The notes under the pieces were generated by a model that ran no database searches, was not told where the DNA came from, and was given only the letters and a program-made list of their open reading frames with translations. Below, in pieces: positions 23,005-31,212 of a stretch of DNA of 32,433 nucleotides (the first letter of the stretch is position 1; the number at the start of each line of letters is the position of its first letter). Made by a program: the position numbers and the translations under genes. The stretch spans positions 1 to 32,433 of the forward strand of contig PAZU01000020.1 of the NCBI GenBank assembly GCA_002715725.1. Direction: 5' to 3'. Source of the DNA: Methanobacteriota archaeon. Lineage in GTDB: Archaea; Thermoplasmatota; Poseidoniia; Poseidoniales; Poseidoniaceae.

Positions 23005-23756
23005 TCAATCATTAATGGCGGTTTCCAGAGTCCATTTTTCCTACGGTGATCAAGAATATGCCAGTAAACTGTGTATTCTGCCTCTTCTGCTAGAACGAAT
23101 GGCCCTAGTTTAGACCAAGCCTTACGTGCATTCCATGCTAGGAACGGAATCGAAAGTGCTGGGCCACAAGTCGGTAGAGAAAATCTGCACAGCCAGGGAC
23201 GACTGATTAATCCTGAATCCTTCAATGCTTTCTCAACCGCATTCCAATCTTTCCACGGGCCTGCCTTTCTTCTTACTAACCAAGATGGGTTCACACTACT
23301 ATCCAATTCGAATCCAGCCTTTGCAATAACTGGAGCCATCCATGGCGCTATGTATCCTGCTGGTGCTCTAAACCAAGGCCGCCACGCATCTTTGGCAAAG
23401 TTATGCAACTTTACATCGGCCTCAACCAAGGCCTTGAGTAATCCTTCAGAATCCTCAGGAAATGCTGACCAGCATCGGTGGGTCAGGCCATGGCAACCAA
23501 CTGTAACCTGAGGATGACTATTCAATAAATCGCGCAACCAATCTGCGAACACTGTGTCGTCGAGTTGGTCTGCAATAACAAAAATTGTCAGAGAGACTTG
23601 GGTTTTATCCAACCATTCCCGGAAGTAAGCCATCGACTCCAGCATCTCTTGCGAGCTACCATCATGCGGCTTCCCTTTAGAGCGAGTTGGGTGTCCTTGT
23701 GAAGATGGAATATGACGAATGTCGTCAGTATCAACGGTCAACCAGACCGGTTTCAT
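23001..23756 (-). CDS. NodB-type polysaccharide deacetylase (251 aa)
   Basis: Carbohydrate esterase family 4-like deacetylase that would remove N-acetyl groups from a glycan or sugar-lipid. Motif 1 is TVDTDD (7-12) with the paired acidic residues. Motif 2 is GCHGLTH with metal-binding His89 and His93. Motif 3 is WFRAPAGYIAPW. A later AEYTVYWHILDH contains the usual last His. There is no signal peptide, so it probably works in the cytoplasm on an activated or lipid-linked sugar rather than on an exported polymer. Its stop overlaps the glycosyltransferase start (ATGA) and its ATG directly follows the GNAT stop, so the three genes look like one operon. Confidence 0.85.
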   Translation of the reverse strand: MKPVWLTVDTDDIRHIPSSQGHPTRSKGKPHDGSSQEMLESMAYFREWLDKTQVSLTIFVIADQLDDTVFADWLRDLLNSHPQVTVGCHGLTHRCWSAFPEDSEGLLKALVEADVKLHNFAKDAWRPWFRAPAGYIAPWMAPVIAKAGFELDSSVNPSWLVRRKAGPWKDWNAVEKALKDSGLISRPWLCRFSLPTCGPALSIPFLAWNARKAWSKLGPFVLAEEAEYTVYWHILDHRRKNGLWKPPLMIE

Positions 23757-24323
23757 CTAATCACCACGATTTAACTGAATCAGATGTAACACATGTGGAA
23801 TTGTACGATCATCGATTTCAATTGGTACGAATCCCTCTATGGCTAGCCCGTTCCATCCTTGACAAATTGATTTACAAGTTGCTAGACCTGCTTCATTATG
23901 AGGATGAACAGTGATTTCGATTAGTGATTGTTCAGTCCTATGAGATTGCCATTTGAAAATCGCATCCACGCATGCTCGTGCAATTCCTTTCTTTCTCCAA
24001 TTCTTGCGAACCCAGTATCCTAGATTGTAAGCCGAAGCTGCCAGTTGCAGTTCGTCTCCAAATCCAATCATACCAACAAATGAATTATCTTCCATAGAGT
24101 GAATCGCCCAGAAGTGTATCGAATCTCCATTCCTATGCATCTCTAAGTCAATCATCAAATCAGCGATTTGTCTGCGCGCCTCTTCGCCTTCTTTCAACCA
24201 AGGTAAAGCAGCTTTAGCAGCCTCAGGGTCTTCCAGATACGCTATCATGACCTCTGGTAAAATTCGCCTAGCAATAGGACGTAAGATGACTTGGTCATTT
24301 ACTGCTAATTCTGGCGTTTGCAA
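23757..24323 (-). CDS. GNAT N-acetyltransferase, RimJ/RimL-like (188 aa)
   Basis: Acetyl-CoA-dependent N-acetyltransferase. It shows the RimJ/L layout: VILRPIARRILPEVMIAYLEDPE at the start, a central strand FWAIHSMEDNSFVGMIGFGDE, then LGYWVRKNWRKKGIARACVDAIFKW, where RKKGIA is the acetyl-CoA pyrophosphate-binding motif A, and a final ITVHPHNEAGLATCKSICQGWNG, a variant of motif B (NxxSxxxxEKxGF in most relatives). The substrate could be a protein N-terminus, an antibiotic-like amine or an amino-sugar; the neighbouring deacetylase and glycosyltransferase hint at a sugar. It begins 12 bp after the stop of the zinc-ribbon protein gene. Confidence 0.83.
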   Translation of the reverse strand: MQTPELAVNDQVILRPIARRILPEVMIAYLEDPEAAKAALPWLKEGEEARRQIADLMIDLEMHRNGDSIHFWAIHSMEDNSFVGMIGFGDELQLAASAYNLGYWVRKNWRKKGIARACVDAIFKWQSHRTEQSLIEITVHPHNEAGLATCKSICQGWNGLAIEGFVPIEIDDRTIPHVLHLIQLNRGD

Positions 24324-24335
24324 AAAAGGCCCCCT

Positions 24336-25490
24336 TCAAACTCCGAGATGGGCCACTGCTGATGAAACATGCTCATTACCCGGCATTGCCGAATTCGCTC
24401 TTTCAAGCATTGTTTTCACCTCTTCAACTCGCCCCAATTGCTTTAGAACCATACCTATGTGATAAATCAGATCAATGTTTTCATCTGTCAAATGAGGGCC
24501 TAATGTGTCGATTATAGAAGATGCATCTTCATTTTTACCGCTCTTTACCAACTCAAGTGCAGAGACAACTTCACGGTGAACTTGGCGAGCATCCCATGCT
24601 TCAGCCTCTGCCCAAGGCCAAATTCTGGATGATACTGCAGGTATTGGAATCGCTACTGGTTGAGATTCGACTTCCTGTTCTACAGGCTCTTGATTTTCTG
24701 GTTCTGTTGTAACTACAGGTTCTTGATGGGTTTCCACAGGTGCCTCTACAGGTGTTGTTATCTGTTCGAGATTGACTTGTTGAGTAATTGGCTCAGCTAC
24801 CGGCTTTGGCAATTCTACGGATGGTGCAGGAGTAGATTCAATCTTTGACATGTTTGGCAGCACAACGGCTGGAGTAGGAGCAGGTGCCTTCTTTACGGTG
24901 AAATCAATCTTGTTTTCATACAAATCATCGGGTGGCAAGGATGGCAATTCAGTACCGCCAACATGGCCTAGCAAATCGTCGTCCACCTTACTTGGAGTAC
25001 TCGGAGAGAATACTGTTCCTTTGCCCTGGTGCACTGGTTCGGGAACTTCATCGAAAGGGTCTTTCTTAGAGAACTCTAATTTTGGCACATCTTTGATTTC
25101 CTTTCCAACATCATCAGCATTAATTTCAATAGGCTCGTGGCTTACTGTTTCGTGGAGTTCTGGAGATGATGACTCCATGAAATCAATAGTCTCCGGTTCC
25201 TCTGTATTGAAATCGGTTACTTCGTATTGTTCTACTTCAAGTGGATCTTGGTCCAGAGTTAATACTACTTCCAGTGCTTCTCCATCTTCCCAAGAATCAT
25301 CATCATCCGCCATCAATTCATCAAAAATCGAATTACTAACTTCAGCAGAAAGGGGTTCTCCTTGGTCTCTTGGGGCCTTGTTCAAATCGTAATAACATTG
25401 AGTGCAAGTAACGGATTCAGCCTCGTTTACGAACTCGCAGTATGGGCATATAATGCCCTCCTCTTCTGCGGTCGATTTGCGCCTGAACAT
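24336..25490 (-). CDS. Zinc-ribbon protein with long disordered middle and TPR-like C-terminus (384 aa)
   Basis: Not assigned to a family. A four-Cys zinc ribbon lies at 15-32 (CPYC...CTQC, followed by YYDLNK). Residues 40-290 are Pro/Glu/Val/Thr-rich and acidic, clearly low complexity (for example TPVEAPVETHQEPVVTTEPE). The last 90 residues are helical and look like one or two tetratricopeptide-type repeats (VVSALELVKSGKNEDASSIIDTLGP and GMVLKQLGRVEEVKTMLERANSAMPG). An ATG at 25502 is open, but the one at 25490 has GGTGAGT directly before it. It overlaps nothing on the + strand if the helicase starts at 25588 or later. Its order upstream of the GNAT gene suggests one transcription unit. Confidence 0.75.
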   Translation of the reverse strand: MFRRKSTAEEEGIICPYCEFVNEAESVTCTQCYYDLNKAPRDQGEPLSAEVSNSIFDELMADDDDSWEDGEALEVVLTLDQDPLEVEQYEVTDFNTEEPETIDFMESSSPELHETVSHEPIEINADDVGKEIKDVPKLEFSKKDPFDEVPEPVHQGKGTVFSPSTPSKVDDDLLGHVGGTELPSLPPDDLYENKIDFTVKKAPAPTPAVVLPNMSKIESTPAPSVELPKPVAEPITQQVNLEQITTPVEAPVETHQEPVVTTEPENQEPVEQEVESQPVAIPIPAVSSRIWPWAEAEAWDARQVHREVVSALELVKSGKNEDASSIIDTLGPHLTDENIDLIYHIGMVLKQLGRVEEVKTMLERANSAMPGNEHVSSAVAHLGV

Positions 25491-25614
25491 ACTCACCAGC
25501 ATTTATTCGGTTACTCATTTCCTTGTTAAGCATCACCTATTCTCGACCATCGACAAGATGCTATACCAGCGACACTACGGTTTTACTATGTCCGAGAGGG
25601 GAGGAGTGCGTAGA

Positions 25615-27567
25615 ATGAACACTCGGCCCAGCGGCAGCAAAACTTCGAATGTGGCTCATGAAGCCAAATGGCGGAAATCCCAGGACCATTTTGAGTGCTT
25701 CACAAATCTCATCGGTATAGAGTTAGAAGATGAGTTGAGCCAGGTCCAAGAAAGATGGAAGAATTGGTCTAAACAAAAAATGTTGAGCGCTGGTCTTGCC
25801 TTATTCGATCTAGTGGGTAGAACATCTGGAAGATTCTTTGGCGACCCGATTCTAGTTTTCGAAGTCAGAGGAGGGGGCCCTCTGCCTTTTCACAGATTTG
25901 GACATGGTGATATGGTCATAATTTCCAGAGCAAGACCGTGGGGCGAGAAAGTCATCGAAGGGGTTGTTTTGGATAGAAATAATTCCAGAATAAGAATTGT
26001 TGCTAAAGACAAACCTAGCGATTTGCGCAAAGGAGGCTGGCGCCTAGACAAGGGGGCAAATCGAGTTGCGCATGATCGAATGCATGACGCTTTGATTTCC
26101 TTCCATTCAACCGAAGGAGATGGAGGAACTACCCTTCGTGACCTATTGTTATGTCAGCCTCATGACCTAGTAAGTTCTGCCCAAAGACCACCTGAAATTC
26201 ATGGACAAAAAATTCGACCTTTGAACCTTTCAGGGATGACTTTAGATGATAGCCAAAAAAAGGCGATTGAATCGGCCGTGAAGCAACGCCTAACTATGAT
26301 TCAAGGCCCGCCAGGAACGGGAAAAACACACACTGCGGTACATTTACTCAGAGCATTAATAGATATGGGTAGAGGCCCAATTCTTGCGTGTGCGGAATCA
26401 AATGTAGCAGTAGACAACCTTCTGGAAGGATTACTTGAATTGGGAGTTAAGGCGATTAGATTTGGACGCCCTGTAAAGGTCAGAGAGAGCCTTCGTGAAG
26501 CAACCCTAGATGCTAAAGTTTCAAGGCATCCAAAACAGGATGAGATTGATTTTATTCGAGAAGAAACTGAAGGCATCCGTTCAAAATTACATGATTTGAA
26601 AGGCAAGGATAGAGGCATGGCTCACAAGGACATCAGCAAGAATTATCGGGAAATTCGTGAACTTGAACAACGGATTACCGATGATGTTCTTTCGAGTGCT
26701 GAAGTTCTATGTTCGACAAATATTGGTGCTGGCCACTTCACTATTGCCAAAAGAAAATTCTCAATTGTGTTAATCGATGAGGCTACTCAAGCAACCGAGC
26801 CTTCTGCACTAGTACCGATAGTCAAAGGTGCTAGACAACTAATCCTAGTAGGAGACCACAGGCAATTACCGCCAACTGTTACATCACGTAGAGCTGAAGA
26901 AAATGGGCTTAACATCCCACTATTCGAAAGGTTGCTATCTAACGGGATACCGGCGCATATGCTGACTACTCAATACAGAATGCACCCCACAATACGAGAA
27001 TTCCCTTCAGCGCGATTTTATGAAAACAGATTAGAAGATGGGTGCTCATCCAGAGAGAGACCTCCTGTAGCAGGATTCTTGTGGCCAGATTGGGATAAAC
27101 CAGTCACATTCGTTCCAGTTCATGGTTCAGAAATTGAAGAAGAATCTGGTTCATCTCGCTCAAATATGGATGAGGCTGCAATTGTAATTAAAATCGTGAA
27201 TGACCTATTGGTTCCTGGAGATATACAACCTGAAGATATAGGGGTGATCTCACCTTATGCAGGCCAAGTTAGACTGATTCGAAGTATGACTAATGATGAA
27301 ATCGATGGCTTAGAAATCAAATCAGTGGACGGATATCAAGGCCGTGAAAAGGAAGTAATAGTGTTATCAACAGTAAGAGCAAATGAAAACGGAACTGTTG
27401 GTTTCCTCTCTGATTTTAGAAGGTTAAACGTGGCTTTAACCAGGGCCAAGCGGGGGTTAATTGTGGTAGGCGATGACAGGACTTTGAGAAACGATCCGAC
27501 ATGGGCAAGTTGGCTTGATTGGGTTTCTGAATCTAATTTAATGGCGTGGCATGTTGTGAACTCTTGA
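25615..27567 (+). CDS. Superfamily 1B helicase, Upf1/Sen1/IGHMBP2-like (650 aa)
   Basis: ATP-dependent 5'-3' RNA/DNA helicase. From the chosen Met the motifs are: Walker A GPPGTGKTHT (231-240), motif Ia CAESNVAVDNLL, motif II IDEATQATEP (387-396), motif III GDHRQLPPTV, motif IV-like TTQYRMHPTI, motif V DGYQGREKEVIVLSTVRAN and motif VI RRLNVALTRAKRG. The N-terminal 200 residues contain the beta-barrel-like region characteristic of IGHMBP2/Upf1 relatives (GDPILVFEVRGGGPLPFHRFGHGDMVIIS). An ATG at 25588 is an alternative start, possibly leaderless; I chose 25615 because GGGGAGGAG lies 8-10 bases upstream. The start should be treated as uncertain by about 9 residues. Divergent from the zinc-ribbon gene. 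Confidence 0.93.
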   Translation: MNTRPSGSKTSNVAHEAKWRKSQDHFECFTNLIGIELEDELSQVQERWKNWSKQKMLSAGLALFDLVGRTSGRFFGDPILVFEVRGGGPLPFHRFGHGDMVIISRARPWGEKVIEGVVLDRNNSRIRIVAKDKPSDLRKGGWRLDKGANRVAHDRMHDALISFHSTEGDGGTTLRDLLLCQPHDLVSSAQRPPEIHGQKIRPLNLSGMTLDDSQKKAIESAVKQRLTMIQGPPGTGKTHTAVHLLRALIDMGRGPILACAESNVAVDNLLEGLLELGVKAIRFGRPVKVRESLREATLDAKVSRHPKQDEIDFIREETEGIRSKLHDLKGKDRGMAHKDISKNYREIRELEQRITDDVLSSAEVLCSTNIGAGHFTIAKRKFSIVLIDEATQATEPSALVPIVKGARQLILVGDHRQLPPTVTSRRAEENGLNIPLFERLLSNGIPAHMLTTQYRMHPTIREFPSARFYENRLEDGCSSRERPPVAGFLWPDWDKPVTFVPVHGSEIEEESGSSRSNMDEAAIVIKIVNDLLVPGDIQPEDIGVISPYAGQVRLIRSMTNDEIDGLEIKSVDGYQGREKEVIVLSTVRANENGTVGFLSDFRRLNVALTRAKRGLIVVGDDRTLRNDPTWASWLDWVSESNLMAWHVVNS

Positions 27568-27604
27568 GGGCCAGACTTTCAAAGTAAAGGCCCGAGCCCC
27601 ACAC

Positions 27605-28159
27605 ATGGCCGACTCGGCAGTTAGCGTTCACAAACCTGGAACAATGGCTCAGGCTGCCGTTGCAGCTACAGCCCCTGAAGGAATGCTAATTGCTCCGATT
27701 TGGAAACGCGTTGTGGCGCTTGCTCTTGATGCATTTTTAATCACATTAATTGTTGCTGCTATTTCGCAATTGACATTCTACAACTATTTGATGGGCATAG
27801 ACTTGTTACTATCTGCCCAAGCACCTTACGTGATTGGTGCATGGATTATTCATCTTACATTTTACTGGCTTTATTTCAAGTACACTGGACGGAGTTATGG
27901 TCGCAGTTTGGGCCAAAGGGCTATGCGAATAGCAATTGTGCACGATGATGGAAGTTTGCTAGGCATCGAACATTGGGGTAGAAGGGCTGGATACAAAATC
28001 AAGTATGTCATTCCTTTCTTGGGGGTTTTTTGGGGCCTTTGGGATGTATTCATGACTTGGCGTCACGAAACTAAACGCAGCCCAATAGATCTAGCTAATC
28101 ATACAGTAGCAGCAGTAGATTGGTCGCTTCCGGCAAATACGCGTGGTGGGCTAAGATAG
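27605..28159 (+). CDS. RDD family membrane protein (184 aa)
   Basis: Integral membrane protein of the RDD family, whose members are thought to be transporters or channel-like proteins; the function is not settled. The first helix carries the Arg/Asp signature (WKRVVALALDAFLITLIVAA). A second lies at about 77-92 (YVIGAWIIHLTFYWLYF), followed by the characteristic YGRSLGQRAMRIAIVHDDG. The last hydrophobic segment (IPFLGVFWGLWDVFM) leads to the closing SPIDLANHTVAAV, close to the family's D(R/L)xxxTxVV ending. The start at 27605 lacks a clear ribosome-binding site, suggesting leaderless translation. The first 30 residues are Ala/Pro-rich and probably disordered. Confidence 0.85.
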   Translation: MADSAVSVHKPGTMAQAAVAATAPEGMLIAPIWKRVVALALDAFLITLIVAAISQLTFYNYLMGIDLLLSAQAPYVIGAWIIHLTFYWLYFKYTGRSYGRSLGQRAMRIAIVHDDGSLLGIEHWGRRAGYKIKYVIPFLGVFWGLWDVFMTWRHETKRSPIDLANHTVAAVDWSLPANTRGGLR

Positions 28160-28219
28160 ACTGGCTGTTCATGGTTGTATTCAAGTATGGTTGCGATAGT
28201 GGGTTGATTGGTGAGCGGG

Positions 28220-29293
28220 ATGAGTGTCTCAACATCTGGTAGTAGTGGCTCTTTGCAAGCCGAAGTTATCGATATCAAAATGGACATCAATGACGATGAC
28301 GAAGATGTCATCATTGCAACCATTTCCATAACAAATGAAGCGCCTGTACCCATGGGTGGCTTGGATGTCTCAGTGATTACTAACACTGGTGCAAAGCACC
28401 TATCTCAAGAAGGAGTAACCAGTCTAGGCCCTGGGATTCAGAGAGATTGGACTTTCGAATTTCCTTTGGATTCTGGCGAATGGACTTTCGTTCTGAAAGG
28501 CTCCTCCGATGAAATCAAAATGGGACCATATGCTTACGATTACGAATACAGTGTTACACAAGGGCGCAAACTATCAAGCAACATTGGTTCATCACTATTT
28601 TCAGGGGCGTTTGATCAAAACTTGAGTGATTTCGGAAATGTGAAAGAACGTGAAATGATTGACCCCTCAAAGGTAGTCATGACATCTTATTCTGCAGAGA
28701 ATTCTGAAGGTGGAGATACTCTAATCAAGACTGATTTAGACAAGCAATCAACTGGTTTAACCTCAACTTCAGATAGTGGAGCGAGGGAGGCACCTATCCT
28801 TAATGCAAATCCAGTTCGAGAAGCACCTCTTTCTCAGCCATCTAGAACAGAGGACCCTTTGTTGGCCCATACTGCAAGTTCAGATTCAGTTAGAGAGGCG
28901 CCCCCTACTCCGCCTGCTCGTCCACCAAAACCTCCTACTCCTCCATCCGGTCCACCAACTCCTCCGTCAGGCCCACCAACGCCTCCGTCAGGCCCACCAA
29001 CGCCTCCGTCTGGTCCACCTACTCCACCTGCTGGTCCTCCAACGGGCCCACCATCAGGGCCACCTACTCCACCTGCAGGCCCACCAACGCCTCCAGCTGG
29101 TCCACCTACTCCACCTGAAGGCCCTCCTACTCCTCCTGCTGGTCCTCCAACGGGTCCACCATCAGGGCCACCAACTCCACCTGAAGGCCCGCCAAGTGGG
29201 CCGCCAAGTGGGCCGCCAACAGGGCCACCGTCAGGGCCACCTGCTAGCAGTTCGCAATCGGTAATCGAAATGCCAGAAAAGCCAGATTTGTGA
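28220..29293 (+). CDS. CARDB-like domain protein with long Pro/Gly-repeat tail (357 aa)
   Basis: Not recognised beyond domain level. Residues 15-110 look like an immunoglobulin-fold CARDB-type domain (AEVIDIKMDINDDDEDVIIATISITNEAPVPMGGLDVSV and LGPGIQRDWTFEFPLDSGEWTF). There is no signal peptide, so the domain would be cytoplasmic, which is unusual. A Ser/Thr-rich linker contains REAP motifs (AREAP, VREAP twice). From about 227 the sequence is a run of GPPTPP(S/A/E)GPP units ending GPPASSSQS. Its composition resembles Pro-rich tails that bind SH3-like or scaffold partners. TTG and GTG starts at 28208 and 28211 are open, but the ATG at 28220 has GGTGAGCGGG upstream. The following small gene starts 9 bp after the stop. 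Confidence 0.75.
   Translation: MSVSTSGSSGSLQAEVIDIKMDINDDDEDVIIATISITNEAPVPMGGLDVSVITNTGAKHLSQEGVTSLGPGIQRDWTFEFPLDSGEWTFVLKGSSDEIKMGPYAYDYEYSVTQGRKLSSNIGSSLFSGAFDQNLSDFGNVKEREMIDPSKVVMTSYSAENSEGGDTLIKTDLDKQSTGLTSTSDSGAREAPILNANPVREAPLSQPSRTEDPLLAHTASSDSVREAPPTPPARPPKPPTPPSGPPTPPSGPPTPPSGPPTPPSGPPTPPAGPPTGPPSGPPTPPAGPPTPPAGPPTPPEGPPTPPAGPPTGPPSGPPTPPEGPPSGPPSGPPTGPPSGPPASSSQSVIEMPEKPDL
28898..29245 (+). repeat. Pro/Gly-coding degenerate tandem repeat (units of 9-18 bp)
   Basis: About 350 bp of direct repeats encoding PPTPPxGPPxGPP units. Identical short copies occur (for example CCTCCGTCAGGCCCACCAAC around 28964-29000), so recent slippage is likely. It is read in one frame without a stop; the opposite strand gives a Gly-rich false frame. 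Confidence 0.85.
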
Positions 29294-29302
29294 GGGATTC
29301 TC

Positions 29303-29578
29303 ATGTCGGATGATTCATTTGTCATGGAAATGTGTGGTAACAAATCTGCTTGGCAGATTGAAGTTGACGGTATAGACAAGGTCGATTTAGAAGCAGTCGG
29401 CGCAAAAATTGAGGCTGCTGGATATACTATAGGGATCAGAACTCGTCTGGCTTGGACCTTTTCGGGCCCAGCGGAATTAACCCTGTATCCGAGTGGCAAA
29501 TTGCTAGTGAAAACTGAAGACAAGGATTTAGCTGCATCTATTGCCAAGCATCATGTTCGGGATTGGGTTAGGGCGTGA
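29303..29578 (+). CDS. Small hypothetical protein (91 aa)
   Basis: Not recognised. It is a compact alpha/beta sequence with helix EAVGAKIEAAGYT, then strands RLAWTFSGPAELTLYPSGKLLVKTED and a final helix LAASIAKHHVRDWV. The alternating pattern and the YPSGKLLVK strand resemble a TBP/ferredoxin-like half domain, but that is only a resemblance. The ATG has GAGGGATTCTC upstream. Nine bp separate it from the Pro-rich protein and only 4 bp from the TsaC gene, so it is part of a tight plus-strand cluster. Confidence 0.7.
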   Translation: MSDDSFVMEMCGNKSAWQIEVDGIDKVDLEAVGAKIEAAGYTIGIRTRLAWTFSGPAELTLYPSGKLLVKTEDKDLAASIAKHHVRDWVRA

Positions 29579-29582
29579 TTGA

Positions 29583-30164
29583 ATGAAAGAACACCTTGAG
29601 TCCGGTGGACTTATTGTTTATCCAACTAGTACACTGCCTGGCCTAGGATGTCTTCCAATAGCAATCGGCCTAGATAATTTGTATTCCACAAAAAATCGGT
29701 CTGAAACAATGCCGGTTAGTTTAGGCGTGTCTAGTATGAGCCAGGCAAAATCAATAGTTGAAATCCCTGATTTTCTTGAAGAATTTTTATCTTCATTCGT
29801 TAAAGGAGGGATAACTACAATTTTGCCAGCACTTGAAACTGTGGATTCAAGACTGGGTGGTGACAATGTCGCTATTCGTGTTTTTTCGCATCCCGCTGCA
29901 ATTTCACTTGCTGAAGAATTCGGGCCTATAACCGCTACTTCCGCCAACGAATCTGGAAGCGAGCCTGAATGTAATACAGAATTAGCCGCGCAGATATTGA
30001 ACATAGAACATTTTGTGCCAGGAATCTGTCCAAATGGCCTTGGTAGCACATTCGTAAGCCTAGGAAAAAGCGATGCTGAGAAACGTGGTTGGAGGCTAAC
30101 CGTTATGAGAGAGGGCGTTGTACCTCGCGCAGACGTGATGAGATGGTGGACGAATCCAACCTGA
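29583..30164 (+). CDS. TsaC/Sua5/YrdC family threonylcarbamoyl-AMP synthase-like protein (193 aa)
   Basis: YrdC-fold protein that would make threonylcarbamoyl-AMP for the t6A37 modification of ANN-reading tRNAs. The signature elements are GGLIVYPTSTLPGLG (family: PTETVYGLG), STKNRSETMPVSLGVSS with the Lys/Arg and Pro of the KRxxxP region, DNVAIRVFSHPAAISLAEEFGPITATSANESG, and the C-terminal TFVSLG...GWRLTVMREGVVP. At 193 residues it is a stand-alone catalytic domain without the Sua5 C-terminal domain. The variant PTSTLPGLG opening is a notable deviation. YciO-like paralogues share this fold, so the t6A role is likely rather than certain. Its end overlaps the methionine aminopeptidase start by 22 bp. 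Confidence 0.85.
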   Translation: MKEHLESGGLIVYPTSTLPGLGCLPIAIGLDNLYSTKNRSETMPVSLGVSSMSQAKSIVEIPDFLEEFLSSFVKGGITTILPALETVDSRLGGDNVAIRVFSHPAAISLAEEFGPITATSANESGSEPECNTELAAQILNIEHFVPGICPNGLGSTFVSLGKSDAEKRGWRLTVMREGVVPRADVMRWWTNPT

Positions 30165-31156
30165 AATATTGGCACGATGCAGGCCATGTTGCACGCCGGA
30201 CTTTAGAGGCGATGCGCGAAGAAATCACCGTCGGCAAATCCTGGGATGAAGTAATCCAAAGTGCGGAGAGATTCATTCGCAGAAATGGAGGTAATCCCGC
30301 ATTTCCTGTAACAATTGCAGTAGATGATTTGGCTGCACATTACACTACTGATCATGCATCTATTGCGCCAGAGGGGTGGGATAGAGAAATGGTATTCGAG
30401 AATGGCGACTTGGTAAAGCTGGACGTTGGAGTACATATCAACGGTCATATCGGTGATAATGCCCTAACCATAGAAGTTGGTAACAAAGGAAATCATACTG
30501 ACCAAATCAAAGCAGCAAAAGAAGCTAGAGATTCTGCAATCGAAATGCTGCATCCAGGTACACCATGGCATAAGGTAGGGGCTGCTGCTGCTCAACCATC
30601 TATTGACGCTGGTTTCCAGCCCATTAGGAATCTATGTGGTCATCAATTGAAACCGTGGCAGTTGCATTCAGGTGTTAGCGTTCCATCCTATGCTTGTGGT
30701 GCTGATAATCCAGGATTCAAAGGCGTCGTTGAAGAAGGATCAGTGTATGCAATTGAACCGTTCAATACTTCCGGAGAGAGTGGAATGATTCACAATATTG
30801 GAGCCAGAAATTCCTCTAACATATACAGAGTAACCAGTAAAGGACTCTGGAGAAAGGCGCTATCTAGGAAACAAATCAAGCCACTGGGTGCTCAGTTAGC
30901 AAGGAACTTGGAAGAAAGATACTCAACACTTCCATTTGCGGAAAGATGGGCTTTTCCAATGCTGGAAAAACCATTCCCAGAAGCGGATGAAGCTAGTAGA
31001 CAAAGTAAGTGGAACGCTCTGGTGAAAAAACTCATCAGTATAAGATTCCTAGAAACATATCATGCACTAGGATGCAAGGATGGTGGGATGATTGGTCAAT
31101 TTGAACATACTGTAATGGTAAATTCTGGTGGGCCGGAAATCTTGACTGTCGAATAG
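30143..31156 (+). CDS. map: Methionine aminopeptidase, type II (337 aa)
   Basis: Removes the initiator Met from nascent proteins. The pita-bread fold metal ligands are Asp94 (KLDVGVHINGHIGDNALT), Asp105, His167 (NLCGHQLKPWQLHSG), Glu205 (YAIEPFNT) and Glu321 (QFEHTVMV). His66 (AAHYT) is the conserved active-site His. The insertion of about 60 residues between the last two ligands (SSNIYRVTSKGLWRK to FAERWAFPMLEKP) is the type II hallmark shared with eukaryotic and other archaeal enzymes. A frame open to 30089 would overlap the previous gene by 76 bp; the ATG at 30143 (GTG at 30146 also possible) gives the expected length. It closes the plus-strand cluster. Confidence 0.93.
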   Translation: MVDESNLKYWHDAGHVARRTLEAMREEITVGKSWDEVIQSAERFIRRNGGNPAFPVTIAVDDLAAHYTTDHASIAPEGWDREMVFENGDLVKLDVGVHINGHIGDNALTIEVGNKGNHTDQIKAAKEARDSAIEMLHPGTPWHKVGAAAAQPSIDAGFQPIRNLCGHQLKPWQLHSGVSVPSYACGADNPGFKGVVEEGSVYAIEPFNTSGESGMIHNIGARNSSNIYRVTSKGLWRKALSRKQIKPLGAQLARNLEERYSTLPFAERWAFPMLEKPFPEADEASRQSKWNALVKKLISIRFLETYHALGCKDGGMIGQFEHTVMVNSGGPEILTVE

Positions 31157-31212
31157 TTCAACATTGGTTTCTAGTTTTGTTGTAAAGACAATAATAACAA
31201 AAAAAATGTCAA
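31157..31212. other. A/T-rich gap with no gene seen
   Basis: After the aminopeptidase stop comes an A-rich stretch (AATAATAACAAAAAAAATG). It may contain a terminator for the upstream gene or a promoter for the RNA candidate that follows. Together with the next 360 bp it forms the longest gene-free part of the window (31157-31569). Confidence 0.5.

Noticed and set aside
28898-29245. Repeats that could suggest a CRISPR array
   Set aside because: Units are short, lack unique spacers of regular length, and are translated in one open frame as GPPTPP repeats.
28834-29547. 237-codon minus-strand Gly/Pro-rich frame
   Set aside because: Antisense of the Pro-rich repeat; GGPxGG composition is a by-product and the frame spans two convincing plus-strand genes.
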